Below the pieces are notes generated by a model that was not told the DNA's origin, ran no database searches, and saw only the letters and a list, made by a program, of their open reading frames with translations. 64,000 bases of DNA from Synechococcus sp. SynAce01 (GTDB lineage: Bacteria; Cyanobacteriota; Cyanobacteriia; PCC-6307; Cyanobiaceae), in the NCBI RefSeq assembly GCF_001885215.1, contig NZ_CP018091.1:2686635-2750634 (forward strand), in the 5' to 3' direction. Below, piece by piece: positions 10,192 to 17,821 of the stretch. How positions within the stretch are numbered: the first letter of the stretch is position 1; every line of letters starts with the position of its first letter. The translations under genes were made by a program, and so were the position numbers.

Positions 10192-10554
10192 GTGCCCACC
10201 ATCCGTTTTGAACAGGAAGGCCAGCAGGTTGGATGCATTGAGGGAGCCAACCTCCGCAAGGCGGCACTCGATGCCGGCATCAACCCCTACAAAGGGGTGA
10301 ACAACTTCAACAACTGCGGTGGCCTCGGCCAGTGCGGCACCTGCGTGGTGGAGGTGCTTGATGGCGCCCGCAACCTCTCCCCCCGCAGCGATGTCGAGCA
10401 GGTTTATTTGGCTGATCGGCCCGCGAGCTATCGCTTGAGCTGCCGTACCACCGTCAACGGTGATGTCAGCGTCCGCACCCGCCCTGATGCGGCGGTGGGT
10501 AAGGGCTCCAACAGCCTGGTGGGTGCGCTGAAGGCGCTGATCGGCAAAGCTTGA
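10192..10554 (+). CDS. 2Fe-2S ferredoxin-like protein
   Basis: A 120-residue plant/adrenodoxin-type [2Fe-2S] protein with the ligand pattern NNCGGLGQCGTC (Cys-x5-Cys-x2-Cys) and a fourth Cys in YRLSCRTTV. The cluster-binding loop begins after GINPYKGVNNFN. Spacing differs from photosynthetic PetF (Cys-x4-Cys-x2-Cys), so it is an accessory ferredoxin rather than the main photosystem I acceptor. It starts with GTG at 10192. Its TGA overlaps the TTG start of the next gene (TTGA), suggesting coupling. Confidence 0.85.
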   Translation: MPTIRFEQEGQQVGCIEGANLRKAALDAGINPYKGVNNFNNCGGLGQCGTCVVEVLDGARNLSPRSDVEQVYLADRPASYRLSCRTTVNGDVSVRTRPDAAVGKGSNSLVGALKALIGKA

Positions 10555-10970
10555 GCCCAGGTCCCCTCAAGCTTTACAGCTACTCCCGCTGCTCAACCTG
10601 CCGCAAGGCAATCGCCTGGCTCGACCAAAAGGCGATCGCCTACAGCCTGGTTGATATCACGCTGACCCCGCCTTCACGGGCCGAGCTTGCCTTGGCTTGG
10701 GAACGGCTGCCTGTGCCTCGGCGGTTGTTCAACACCAGTGGGTTGAGCTACCGCGCTTTGGGGCCAGCGGTCGTTAAGGAGATGGAACCTGAGCAGGCCA
10801 TCGACGCCCTCTCTGCTGACGGCAAACTGATCCGCAGACCCTTCCTGATCAGTTCAGACGGCTCGTCGCTGCTGGTGGGCTTTGGCTTTGATCCTCTGGC
10901 CTGGTCCCAGGTCCTGGTGAAGCTTCTGCCGGAACCATCAGCTGATCCAGCTCTCGAATCAGGGCATTGA
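10551..10970 (+). CDS. ArsC/Spx-family thioredoxin-fold protein
   Basis: A 139-residue protein of the arsenate reductase/Spx family. The N-terminal SRCSTCRKAIAWLDQK carries the Cys-x2-Cys redox pair characteristic of Spx/MgsR-like members, and LFNTSGLSYRALG and LIRRPFLI match the conserved mid-region. Whether it reduces arsenate or acts as a redox sensor is not decidable here. It starts with TTG at 10551, overlapping the ferredoxin stop. The last 122 bases overlap the 3' end of the convergent membrane-protein gene, so one of the two tails may be poorly conserved. Confidence 0.8.
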   Translation: MSPGPLKLYSYSRCSTCRKAIAWLDQKAIAYSLVDITLTPPSRAELALAWERLPVPRRLFNTSGLSYRALGPAVVKEMEPEQAIDALSADGKLIRRPFLISSDGSSLLVGFGFDPLAWSQVLVKLLPEPSADPALESGH

Positions 10971-12390
10971 TCCCGGTGCGGTTGATCTGGCCCAGGTAGT
11001 TCAGCTTGAGTTCCTCCAGCAGCGTGCAGAGCAGCTGCTGGCTGCGCTCAAGCGCCACGCTGTTCTCCAGGGAATCGGCCAGTTCCTCCCAGAAGCGGTC
11101 CAGAACGCGCTCCAACAGGTCGATCTGCTGGTTATCCGGTTTCTGGATCCGATCCCCAGCGCTGCGTGAAAGATCGAGCAGGCTCTGGACCACGCCGCTG
11201 GCCAATTGCTTGGAGAGGCCAAGCTCCAGCTGCAGCAGGGGCTGAAGCTGGCGAAGGCCAGGGGGTACCACCATTCCCTGCAGGGTTTGTTGCAGAGAAT
11301 GGCTGAGCACGGCCTCCAGTTCGGGGCCAAGGCGCGGAGCGACCTGACGCAGCAACAACGGGCCCCAGATCCGCGTCAGTTCCACCACCTCCCGCTCGTC
11401 ATTGAGGTTCACGTTCTGGTGGCTCGGCAAGCGCCGGATGCGCTCGGGCCATTGGGATGAACGGATCAGGCCCTGGGCTCCATCCATCAATTGCAGCGCC
11501 AGCACCTCGAACAGTTCCACTGCCAGCAAGGCGACCACGACACGGCTGACCACGGCCCGCAGGGGCTCAAAATTGGCCAGTCCACTGGTCTGCAACCGCT
11601 CGACCACCGGAATCACCCGCAGCAGGGGCCAGAACGGCAGCAGCAGGGGCAGATCGGTCCAGCGGCGCAACAGGGCCTGACCCCAGCTCAGCCCCGGCAA
11701 TCGCCGCCTGGAGCGGATCACCCGCAGCAGGATATCGACCAGAAAGACACTCTGAAAAAGAAGTAGATCGCCGCGCCAGAAGTGGTCGGTGGGCCGGCCG
11801 TTCTCATCGATCGAGCGCCAGTAATTGGTGGCCACCAGGGGCAGGATTTGCTGGCGCCAGAACTGCCGTTCCTCGGGCCAGGGGTTCTGGGCCAGCCAGT
11901 CATCGCTGAGCAGGACAGCGGCGGATTCCTTGGAGGAATCCAGGTCAGCACGGTCCCGTAAGCGGTTCTTGATCTTCTCGAGGGTGCCCGAGCCGCCCGA
12001 GGCCAGAAAAGGGTTCTCGGCAATCATCTCCTGGGCGAGTTCCACCTGGGCGCGCCTCAGATCTGGCGCCGCGGAGCCGGCCGTCAGGGCCTGATCGAGT
12101 TCGTTGAAGCGTTCGCTGAAAGCCTGGGTTTCGCGGTGGGGTTCGATCCCCTTGATGGGGTCATACAGCGGCGTGATGTTCGGCAGCCAACGCAGCCGCA
12201 ACACCAGAGGCACCGATGGCAAGGGATAGAGGTTGCGCTGCAGCCAGAAGGTTCGCAGCGGCACGTAGCTGATGTCGAAGCAGATCCAGAGCAGGTTGAG
12301 GCTCGCCCAGAGTGCGACGAACTGATCCCAGCGCCTAGCCAGCCGGCTCTCACCGTTGCTTCGCAGGGTCTGCCAGCGGGGCCTTGCCAT
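10849..12390 (-). CDS. conserved cyanobacterial membrane protein, unknown
   Basis: 513 residues. Hydrophobic segments occur near residues 25-47 (FVALWASLNLLWICFDISYV) and in a cluster around 205-300 (LLLFQSVFLVDILLRVIRSR, LPLLLPFWPLLRVIPVVERL, VVVALLAVELFEVLALQLM). The Arg-spaced segment VDILLRVIRSRRRLPG next to FWPLLRVIPVV is loosely reminiscent of voltage-sensor or ion-channel helices, but no pore motif is present. The C-terminal 200 residues are soluble, helical and Gln/Leu-rich. It is divergent from lepB (115-base gap). I cannot name a function. Confidence 0.75.
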   Translation of the reverse strand: MARPRWQTLRSNGESRLARRWDQFVALWASLNLLWICFDISYVPLRTFWLQRNLYPLPSVPLVLRLRWLPNITPLYDPIKGIEPHRETQAFSERFNELDQALTAGSAAPDLRRAQVELAQEMIAENPFLASGGSGTLEKIKNRLRDRADLDSSKESAAVLLSDDWLAQNPWPEERQFWRQQILPLVATNYWRSIDENGRPTDHFWRGDLLLFQSVFLVDILLRVIRSRRRLPGLSWGQALLRRWTDLPLLLPFWPLLRVIPVVERLQTSGLANFEPLRAVVSRVVVALLAVELFEVLALQLMDGAQGLIRSSQWPERIRRLPSHQNVNLNDEREVVELTRIWGPLLLRQVAPRLGPELEAVLSHSLQQTLQGMVVPPGLRQLQPLLQLELGLSKQLASGVVQSLLDLSRSAGDRIQKPDNQQIDLLERVLDRFWEELADSLENSVALERSQQLLCTLLEELKLNYLGQINRTGINALIRELDQLMVPAEASPGPGTRPEDQSQSPPAATSRLN

Positions 12391-12505
12391 GGGGCCGTTG
12401 CAATCCGCACCAGGGTAGGGAGGGGGTCGCCGAGCTCAGCACGTAGGGTTCAGGTCTGGTCCAGCCGCACGAGCCAGGACCTGCCATCCAGACGCCATAG
12501 GTGCT

Positions 12506-13288
12506 TTGACTGCCGAGGATCCCCCGTCACCACTTCTGGGGCCGCCACAGAAATCAGAATCCACCAACCCCCGGCCCCAAGAGAGTGCCTGGGCCTTCTG
12601 GCGCAGTGTGGTGTTCACCCTGGCGCTGGCCCTTGGGATCCGCCATTTCCTGATTGAAGCCCGCTTCATTCCATCCGGCTCGATGTTGCCGGGGCTTCAG
12701 ATCCAAGACCGGCTGCTGGTCGAGAAGATCAGCTATCGCGGCCGCAACCCTGAGCGCGGAGAAATTGTGGTGTTCAATTCACCATTCCATTTCGATCCTG
12801 CCCTCAGGGTGGATCACCAGGCAGGCCCGCTGCGCTGCCTGCTGGTGAACCTGCCGCTGCTGGGCTCGATCCCGGGCATCCAGTCGCCCGCCTGTGACGC
12901 CTACATCAAACGGGTCGTGGCCATTGCCGGCGACCGCGTGACAGTCAATCCCCAGGGGCAGGTCTGGCTCAACGGTCAGCCGCTGAGCGAACCCTATGTT
13001 CAGAATTTCTGCCAAACCGATGAACAGGGGATCGGACCCTGCCGCAGTCTGAACACAGTGGTCCCCCTGGGCCATGTGCTGGCCTTGGGGGACAACCGCG
13101 CCAATAGCTGGGATGGCCGTTTCTGGCCCGGGGGTGCCTTTCTGCCTGAGAAGGAAATCATCGGCAGGGCCTTCTTCCGGTTCTGGCCGCTCGACCGCAC
13201 CGGTGAGCTTGGTGAAGGCGATGGGCTTACCCCGCCAGCCCCCGCCAAAGTTCCGGCAGCAACCCCGTCGCCAGCACCTGCCCCGTAA
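12506..13288 (+). CDS. lepB: signal peptidase I
   Basis: Removes signal peptides of exported and thylakoid-targeted proteins. One N-terminal TM (FWRSVVFTLALALGIRHFLI, about residues 31-50) precedes box B with the catalytic Ser (FIPSGSMLPGL). Box D has the catalytic Lys (YIKRVVAIAGDRV), and box E is LALGDNRANSWDGRFW. The length of 260 is normal. It starts with TTG at 12506. The last 62 bases overlap the convergent dihydroorotase-like gene, and the Pro/Ala-rich C-terminal tail (PAKVPAATPSPAPAP) lies in that overlap. Confidence 0.95.
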   Translation: MTAEDPPSPLLGPPQKSESTNPRPQESAWAFWRSVVFTLALALGIRHFLIEARFIPSGSMLPGLQIQDRLLVEKISYRGRNPERGEIVVFNSPFHFDPALRVDHQAGPLRCLLVNLPLLGSIPGIQSPACDAYIKRVVAIAGDRVTVNPQGQVWLNGQPLSEPYVQNFCQTDEQGIGPCRSLNTVVPLGHVLALGDNRANSWDGRFWPGGAFLPEKEIIGRAFFRFWPLDRTGELGEGDGLTPPAPAKVPAATPSPAPAP

Positions 13289-14495
13289 GCGACTGGTCAG
13301 CAAACGGCTGATTGGCAGCCAGGGATCCATGGATGTCGGAGGCCGGCTGCCAGACCTGGCCGGGGTCGAACAGCAGCCAACGCTGGTCGCCGATCGCCAA
13401 CGACTCCTCAGCCAACCCCAGGTAGCGGGCAGGGCCCCAACAGAGGGCGTCCCAAAGCGCCTCCACCGTCCAGCCGTGGCCTACCACCAGCTCCTGCCAG
13501 AGAGACGGCAGGACGTGGCGATGGCCGGCAAGACCTGGACGACGCTGATCGATCGGCAGCAGCCGTTCTTCGGCGTCGAGGGGAAGGTGATGGACTGCCA
13601 CAGCGCTGAGCACCCCATCGGCCAGCCCGGCCACCAGGGCTCTGCGGTCAGCAGGCCCGCCGAGGGAGGGGGTCAGTCGCCAACCCTCGGCGCTGGGATC
13701 AAGCCGGCCACTGTCGGCCACCAGATGCCACCAGCAGACACTGGCCGGCAGCGTGCCGTTGCCAGCGCGCAGCAGGGCAACGCCAGCGGCCGTGGAGAGG
13801 TTGCACAGGCGGAGTTCCTGGCCGCTGAGGGTTTGGCTCAGGGCCAATACGCTCTGCAGGGGCAGGGTTTCGCTGATTGTTGGATCGGGCGGCCAGCCGG
13901 CCCTGAGGGCTTCGACCCCCTCGCGCACGAAACCTTCCATGGCCAGCGCAGGGTCGCGCGGAGCGAGCAACACCGGTCGCCCCGCCGCTTCGCCCAGCCG
14001 TAATCCACGTTCAACCAGGGCCAAAGGGGGCAACTGGTCGTCGTCGGCCAGGCCGATCGCGCCTGCGGCGATCAGTTCGGCGTGGGGGGCCAGGTCAAGG
14101 CCGGAGCCACCGAGGCTGAAGCCGCCCCAGAGCGGCAACTGAAACGGCGGTGGACAGCGCAGCTGCAGCCGCTCGGGCCGGTCCCGCCAGCTGCGGCTGC
14201 GCGGCAGCAGTGCCACGGTGCCGTAACCCGCAGCCGAGGCTGAGTGCACCAGGCTCTCGAGGGTTTCGGCCGTGCCGTCCTCGGGCCGCTCCAACAGGCT
14301 GTGTGGATCCACCAGGGCCGGAGCCAACAGCCAATCAAGGGCAGGACGTGGGGCCAAGCCCAGGGCTTCGGCTGCGGCCACAGCCCCCGGCCCAAGGGCC
14401 TGCAGCCGTCCGTTCTCCAGGAGCACATCCTCGTGGCGCAAGCGATGGCCTGGACCCTCCAGAAAGCGGACGCCCTGAAGAAAACAGGCCGTCAT
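13227..14495 (-). CDS. dihydroorotase-like protein, probably non-catalytic
   Basis: 422 residues with the amidohydrolase layout of PyrC, but the active-site motifs are eroded. The usual metal-binding DxHxHxRxPG region reads LVDPHSLLERPEDGT, with only one His. The later TDHAPH-type motif reads AVHHLPLDAEE, and the DVTPHH region reads VCWWHLVADSGR. The fold elements GLADGVLSAVAVHH and the C-terminal LAIGDQRWLLFDPGQVW are retained. I infer a structural or regulatory paralogue of dihydroorotase. A true pyrC would have to be elsewhere. Its ATG (14495) coincides with the last base of the upstream mutase gene's coding region. Confidence 0.8.
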   Translation of the reverse strand: MTACFLQGVRFLEGPGHRLRHEDVLLENGRLQALGPGAVAAAEALGLAPRPALDWLLAPALVDPHSLLERPEDGTAETLESLVHSASAAGYGTVALLPRSRSWRDRPERLQLRCPPPFQLPLWGGFSLGGSGLDLAPHAELIAAGAIGLADDDQLPPLALVERGLRLGEAAGRPVLLAPRDPALAMEGFVREGVEALRAGWPPDPTISETLPLQSVLALSQTLSGQELRLCNLSTAAGVALLRAGNGTLPASVCWWHLVADSGRLDPSAEGWRLTPSLGGPADRRALVAGLADGVLSAVAVHHLPLDAEERLLPIDQRRPGLAGHRHVLPSLWQELVVGHGWTVEALWDALCWGPARYLGLAEESLAIGDQRWLLFDPGQVWQPASDIHGSLAANQPFADQSLTGQVLATGLLPELWRGLAG

Positions 14496-15859
14496 CAGAG
14501 CGCCCCGGCTGCGGTCTGATCGAGCACACCGCCGAGATGGGTGGTCAGATTCAGGCAGGTCACCACCGGCTGCCGCTGGCCAAACGGGCCGCTCTCCTCG
14601 CCAGATGGCAGGGGCGCCGGGTAGTCGATCACGCTGACCCCGCCGTTGCCCTGCTTGACCATCCAGATCGCCGCTGGGCCGAGGCCAAGGAGGTCGCAGA
14701 GGATCGTTTTATTGACGGCATCATGGGCAACGACCAAGGCCGTTTCATCGGCATCGAGGCCAGCGGCGATTCGCCCGAAGCTGGCGACGGATCGGTGCCA
14801 GACATCCTGAAGCGTTTCACCCTCGGGCATCTGCACCGTGTGGGGCGCGAGCTTCCAGGAGTTCAGCAACTCGGGCCAACCCGCCTGGATCTCGGCTTCC
14901 AGTTGCCCTTCCCAAAGGCCATGGCCAATTTCCACCAGTCCCTTCAGGCAGGTGAGCGGGATGTCGGAGCGCCCGGCCAGGATGCATTCGGCGGTCTGAC
15001 GGGGGCGGGCCATTGAACTGGCGTAGGCGCGCTGGATCGGCACAGCGGCCAGGCAGCGGCCAGCCGCCTCCGCCTGGACAAAACCTTGGCTATTGAGCGG
15101 AATATCGATCTGGCCCTGGAAGCGGCCCTGGCGATTCCATTCGGTCTCGCCGTGGCGCACCAGCAGCAACCGCGGACCAGGACCCTTGACTGGCAACGCC
15201 GGGCCGAGATGGGCCGTGCTGTTCAGTGATTCAATCTGCAGCTCGGGAGTGCCGCCAGCAGCGGCGCTCAGATTCAGGACCGAAAGGGAGCAGTTATCGA
15301 TCCGTAAGCGCTGAAAGCAGCTGGCAGGCAACCCCAACAGGTTCAGCAACAGGCACCGCAAGATGGCGCTGTGGGCCACAACGAGAACGGTTTGATCAGC
15401 GGCGCCGGGGGGATGGAGCCGCTTTAACTTCTCCAGCCACTGGCCTGCCTGAAGCATCAGTTCGGCGATCGGCCGATAGGGGCTGCCGTCGTGGCGCCTG
15501 AGCTCAAGCTGGTCAGGGGCCTGGAGCCAGAGCCGATAGGACTCAGGAAAACGTTGTTTGAGTTCGCTGCTCAGCAGGCCGGTCCAGGGTTCGAAGTCCA
15601 CCTCAAGCAGGCCCTCCTCGAGCTGGGCGCTGAGGCCGCCAGCCTGGGCGCCCAGCAGCAGGGCCGCCGTATCCCGGGCCCGGCTGAGTGGGGAGCTGTA
15701 GGCCGCCGTGATGGTCAGGGGCTTCAGCGCCGCGCCTGTGACCAAGGCCTGCTCCCGGCCCTGGTCGCTCAATGACGACAGATCGTCACGGCCCTGCACC
15801 CGGCGTTCAAGGTTGAAGCTGCTCAGTCCATGGCGGACCAGCAGGAGCCTGAGGGGCAC
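14495..15859 (-). CDS. tandem two-domain histidine phosphatase (phosphoglycerate-mutase family)
   Basis: 454 residues comprising two successive histidine-phosphatase domains. The first starts LRLLLVRHGLSSFNLERRVQ (catalytic RHG at about residue 9) with a second His in VLVVAHSAILRCL. The second has LLLVRHGETEWNRQGRFQGQ and ALVVAHDAVNKTILC. Cyanobacterial proteins of this architecture have been shown to act as metal-independent phosphoserine phosphatases (PspA/B type) although annotated as Gpm. GTG at 15859, directly before PLRLLLVRHG, is the sensible start; the frame stays open 420 bases further, over the divergent protease gene's promoter. Confidence 0.85.
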   Translation of the reverse strand: MPLRLLLVRHGLSSFNLERRVQGRDDLSSLSDQGREQALVTGAALKPLTITAAYSSPLSRARDTAALLLGAQAGGLSAQLEEGLLEVDFEPWTGLLSSELKQRFPESYRLWLQAPDQLELRRHDGSPYRPIAELMLQAGQWLEKLKRLHPPGAADQTVLVVAHSAILRCLLLNLLGLPASCFQRLRIDNCSLSVLNLSAAAGGTPELQIESLNSTAHLGPALPVKGPGPRLLLVRHGETEWNRQGRFQGQIDIPLNSQGFVQAEAAGRCLAAVPIQRAYASSMARPRQTAECILAGRSDIPLTCLKGLVEIGHGLWEGQLEAEIQAGWPELLNSWKLAPHTVQMPEGETLQDVWHRSVASFGRIAAGLDADETALVVAHDAVNKTILCDLLGLGPAAIWMVKQGNGGVSVIDYPAPLPSGEESGPFGQRQPVVTCLNLTTHLGGVLDQTAAGAL

Positions 15860-15932
15860 GAAACAAAGGCCGAAAACGTGGCCATCGTATGGGAGGGCTC
15901 CGGGTGAGAATCGAGCGATCGAGGAAGGACGG

Positions 15933-17294
15933 TTGAATCCAGGCGAAAATCGGCAACGCAAGTTGCCTTGGAAGCTGGGGCTGGCCATGGTCTGTTTGGC
16001 CTTGAGCGTGCTGCTCTGGGTCAATGGGCTGGTGGAAAGCCTGGGGCGGCCATCGGTCGGCAACGATCTCATGCGCCGCCAGCTGGAGCTGGCGGCTCTG
16101 GCCGAGCCACAGGTGCCCCCATCGCTTCGCCCTTTGCTGATTGGAGAAAATCCGCAGGCAGCCCTTCTCCAAGAACTCGACCGGCAAGCCACGGCCAGTG
16201 ACCAGCTGCTGCGGGCCCTCTTGCAACGCAACAGTACCGAGCCCGAACGGGCTAGGCCCGTGCTCGAGGAGCTACGCAACAGCGGCGATCCGATCAGCCG
16301 CGCCCTGGCGACAAGGCTGCTGGAGATTGCCGTTCTCCCTGGGGGGCAAGCGATCCCTGCCGATCAACTGCCCGCCGATCCGCTGCTGCAGAGGCTGAGC
16401 TGCCAGGCCCTTGGGGCAACCCCGTCCAGCTGCGCCAATCCCCAGGCGGAGGGGCGGGCCGTGCTTCAACTGGCCGGGATCAACCTCGTTCCAGCCCTGG
16501 CCCTGCTGGCCGGTGTGGTTCTGATTGCTCGCGAAGGCTGGTTGCGCTGGCGCGGCAAAACCCCACCACTGCCCCCCTTGCTCGGCCCCCAGCTCGGGGT
16601 GATCGATGTGATCCTGCTGATCGCCGGCGGTTTTGTGTTGCTGGGCGCCCTGGTCACCCCACTGCTGATCAGTCCCTTGATCAGCCGGCTGCTGGCCGTG
16701 CTCCAGGTCGGGTCTCCCCTGGCCGAGGGGCTGACGGTGCTCCTTCTCTACTTAGGACTGATGGCGGCGCCCCTGGCCATTCTCAGACTGATGCTCAACG
16801 GTGAGCCTCCCCAGGGGGGCTGGCTGCAATACCGCTGGCGACCGCCTGGTCCGCCGTTGGCTCAGGCGTTCAAGGGCTTCCTGATCGTGTTGCCCTTGGT
16901 CAGCCTGACCGGCTGGCTGCAGCAGCTGGTCTGGAGCGACCCGGGCGGAAGCAATCCCTTGCTGGATCTCGTGCTGCGCAGCGACAGCGGCTGGACACTC
17001 TTCTGCTTTGCCTTCACGGCGATCGTGCTGGCTCCCCTGTTTGAGGAAACCATTTTCGGGGGGGTGTTGCTGCCGGTCATGGCCCGCAAGCTTGGCCCGA
17101 TCTGGGGCGTGGTGCTCAGCAGTGCGATCTTCGGACTGGCCCATCTCAGCCTCGGCGAGCTCTCGCCGCTCTTCGTTCTCGGCTTGGCCCTGGGATGGCT
17201 GAGGCTCTCGAGCGGCCGGCTGAGCTCCTGCATCTGGATGCACGCGCTATGGAACGGTCTCACCTTCAGCAATCTGGTCTTGCTGGGAAGCTGA
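15933..17294 (+). CDS. CPBP-family intramembrane protease-like protein
   Basis: 453 residues. There is an N-terminal TM (LGLAMVCLALSVLLWVNG), a soluble region of about 150 residues, then five or more TMs. The CPBP/CAAX-protease block is FEETIFGGVLLPVMARKLG, then FGLAHLSLGEL and the HALWNGLTF motif, giving the catalytic Glu-Glu and two His. The Arg normally four residues after the EE (EExxxR) is Gly here. TTG 15933 is the chosen start; ATG 15987 is an alternative. It is divergent from the histidine phosphatase with a 73-base gap. Confidence 0.8.
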   Translation: MNPGENRQRKLPWKLGLAMVCLALSVLLWVNGLVESLGRPSVGNDLMRRQLELAALAEPQVPPSLRPLLIGENPQAALLQELDRQATASDQLLRALLQRNSTEPERARPVLEELRNSGDPISRALATRLLEIAVLPGGQAIPADQLPADPLLQRLSCQALGATPSSCANPQAEGRAVLQLAGINLVPALALLAGVVLIAREGWLRWRGKTPPLPPLLGPQLGVIDVILLIAGGFVLLGALVTPLLISPLISRLLAVLQVGSPLAEGLTVLLLYLGLMAAPLAILRLMLNGEPPQGGWLQYRWRPPGPPLAQAFKGFLIVLPLVSLTGWLQQLVWSDPGGSNPLLDLVLRSDSGWTLFCFAFTAIVLAPLFEETIFGGVLLPVMARKLGPIWGVVLSSAIFGLAHLSLGELSPLFVLGLALGWLRLSSGRLSSCIWMHALWNGLTFSNLVLLGS

Positions 17295-17421
17295 TCTGTG
17301 CCTTGCTGAGCCTCTAGGTGCATGGTTCACTTGCACAGGCTCCTTTCAGGTTTCAGTGGTTGCTGCCTCGTCGTCCCCACGCTCCGGCCATCGGCGTTCT
17401 CTTGACTTGATCCAGGGCTCG

Positions 17422-17820
17422 ATGTCGGCACGCAAGGTGGCCAGGCAGGCCCCCGTGCTGGCTGGCCTGCACCGGGTTGCCGATGGGCTCCTGCTGGCCC
17501 TGGGTGGATCGATGATCGGCCTTTCCGTTCTGACGCTCCACTGGCAGGGGGCCTGGACCAAAAGTTTTCAACAGCTCGAGGCATCGCAGACACTCGAACA
17601 TCGCCTCCAGGAGTCCACCTCCCAGCTGGAGCAGCACCACCTGGCGATGGCGCGGCGTCCGGGTCAACTCGTTCCCACCACCATCAAAAACCTGATCCAT
17701 CTCCCCCCGGTCCCCGAGAGGGCCATCGAGGTCTCGCAGCCTGTTTCGCTCCAGGCTGTAGCACCTTCTGCGGAGCAGACAGTGGAGCAGATCATTCCCT
17801 TGATCCGTCCGGGCTATTGA
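17422..17820 (+). CDS. small bitopic protein upstream of ftsI (FtsL-like candidate)
   Basis: 132 residues. A short basic N-terminus (MSARKVARQ), one TM at about 18-40 (DGLLLALGGSMIGLSVLTLH), a helix with heptad-like character at 47-75 (FQQLEASQTLEHRLQESTSQ), and a Pro/Gln-rich tail. Topology and position, one base before the ftsI GTG, match FtsL in other bacteria, which is usually encoded just before the division transpeptidase. FtsL sequences diverge too far to recognise by eye, so the name is an inference. ATG 17422 is chosen because residues upstream to 17356 are not protein-like. Confidence 0.65.
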   Translation: MSARKVARQAPVLAGLHRVADGLLLALGGSMIGLSVLTLHWQGAWTKSFQQLEASQTLEHRLQESTSQLEQHHLAMARRPGQLVPTTIKNLIHLPPVPERAIEVSQPVSLQAVAPSAEQTVEQIIPLIRPGY

Positions 17821-17821
17821 G

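Noticed and set aside
15860..16279. 140-residue N-terminal extension of the histidine phosphatase
   Set aside because: Ser/Arg-rich shadow of the divergent protease gene; conserved sequence begins at GTG 15859.
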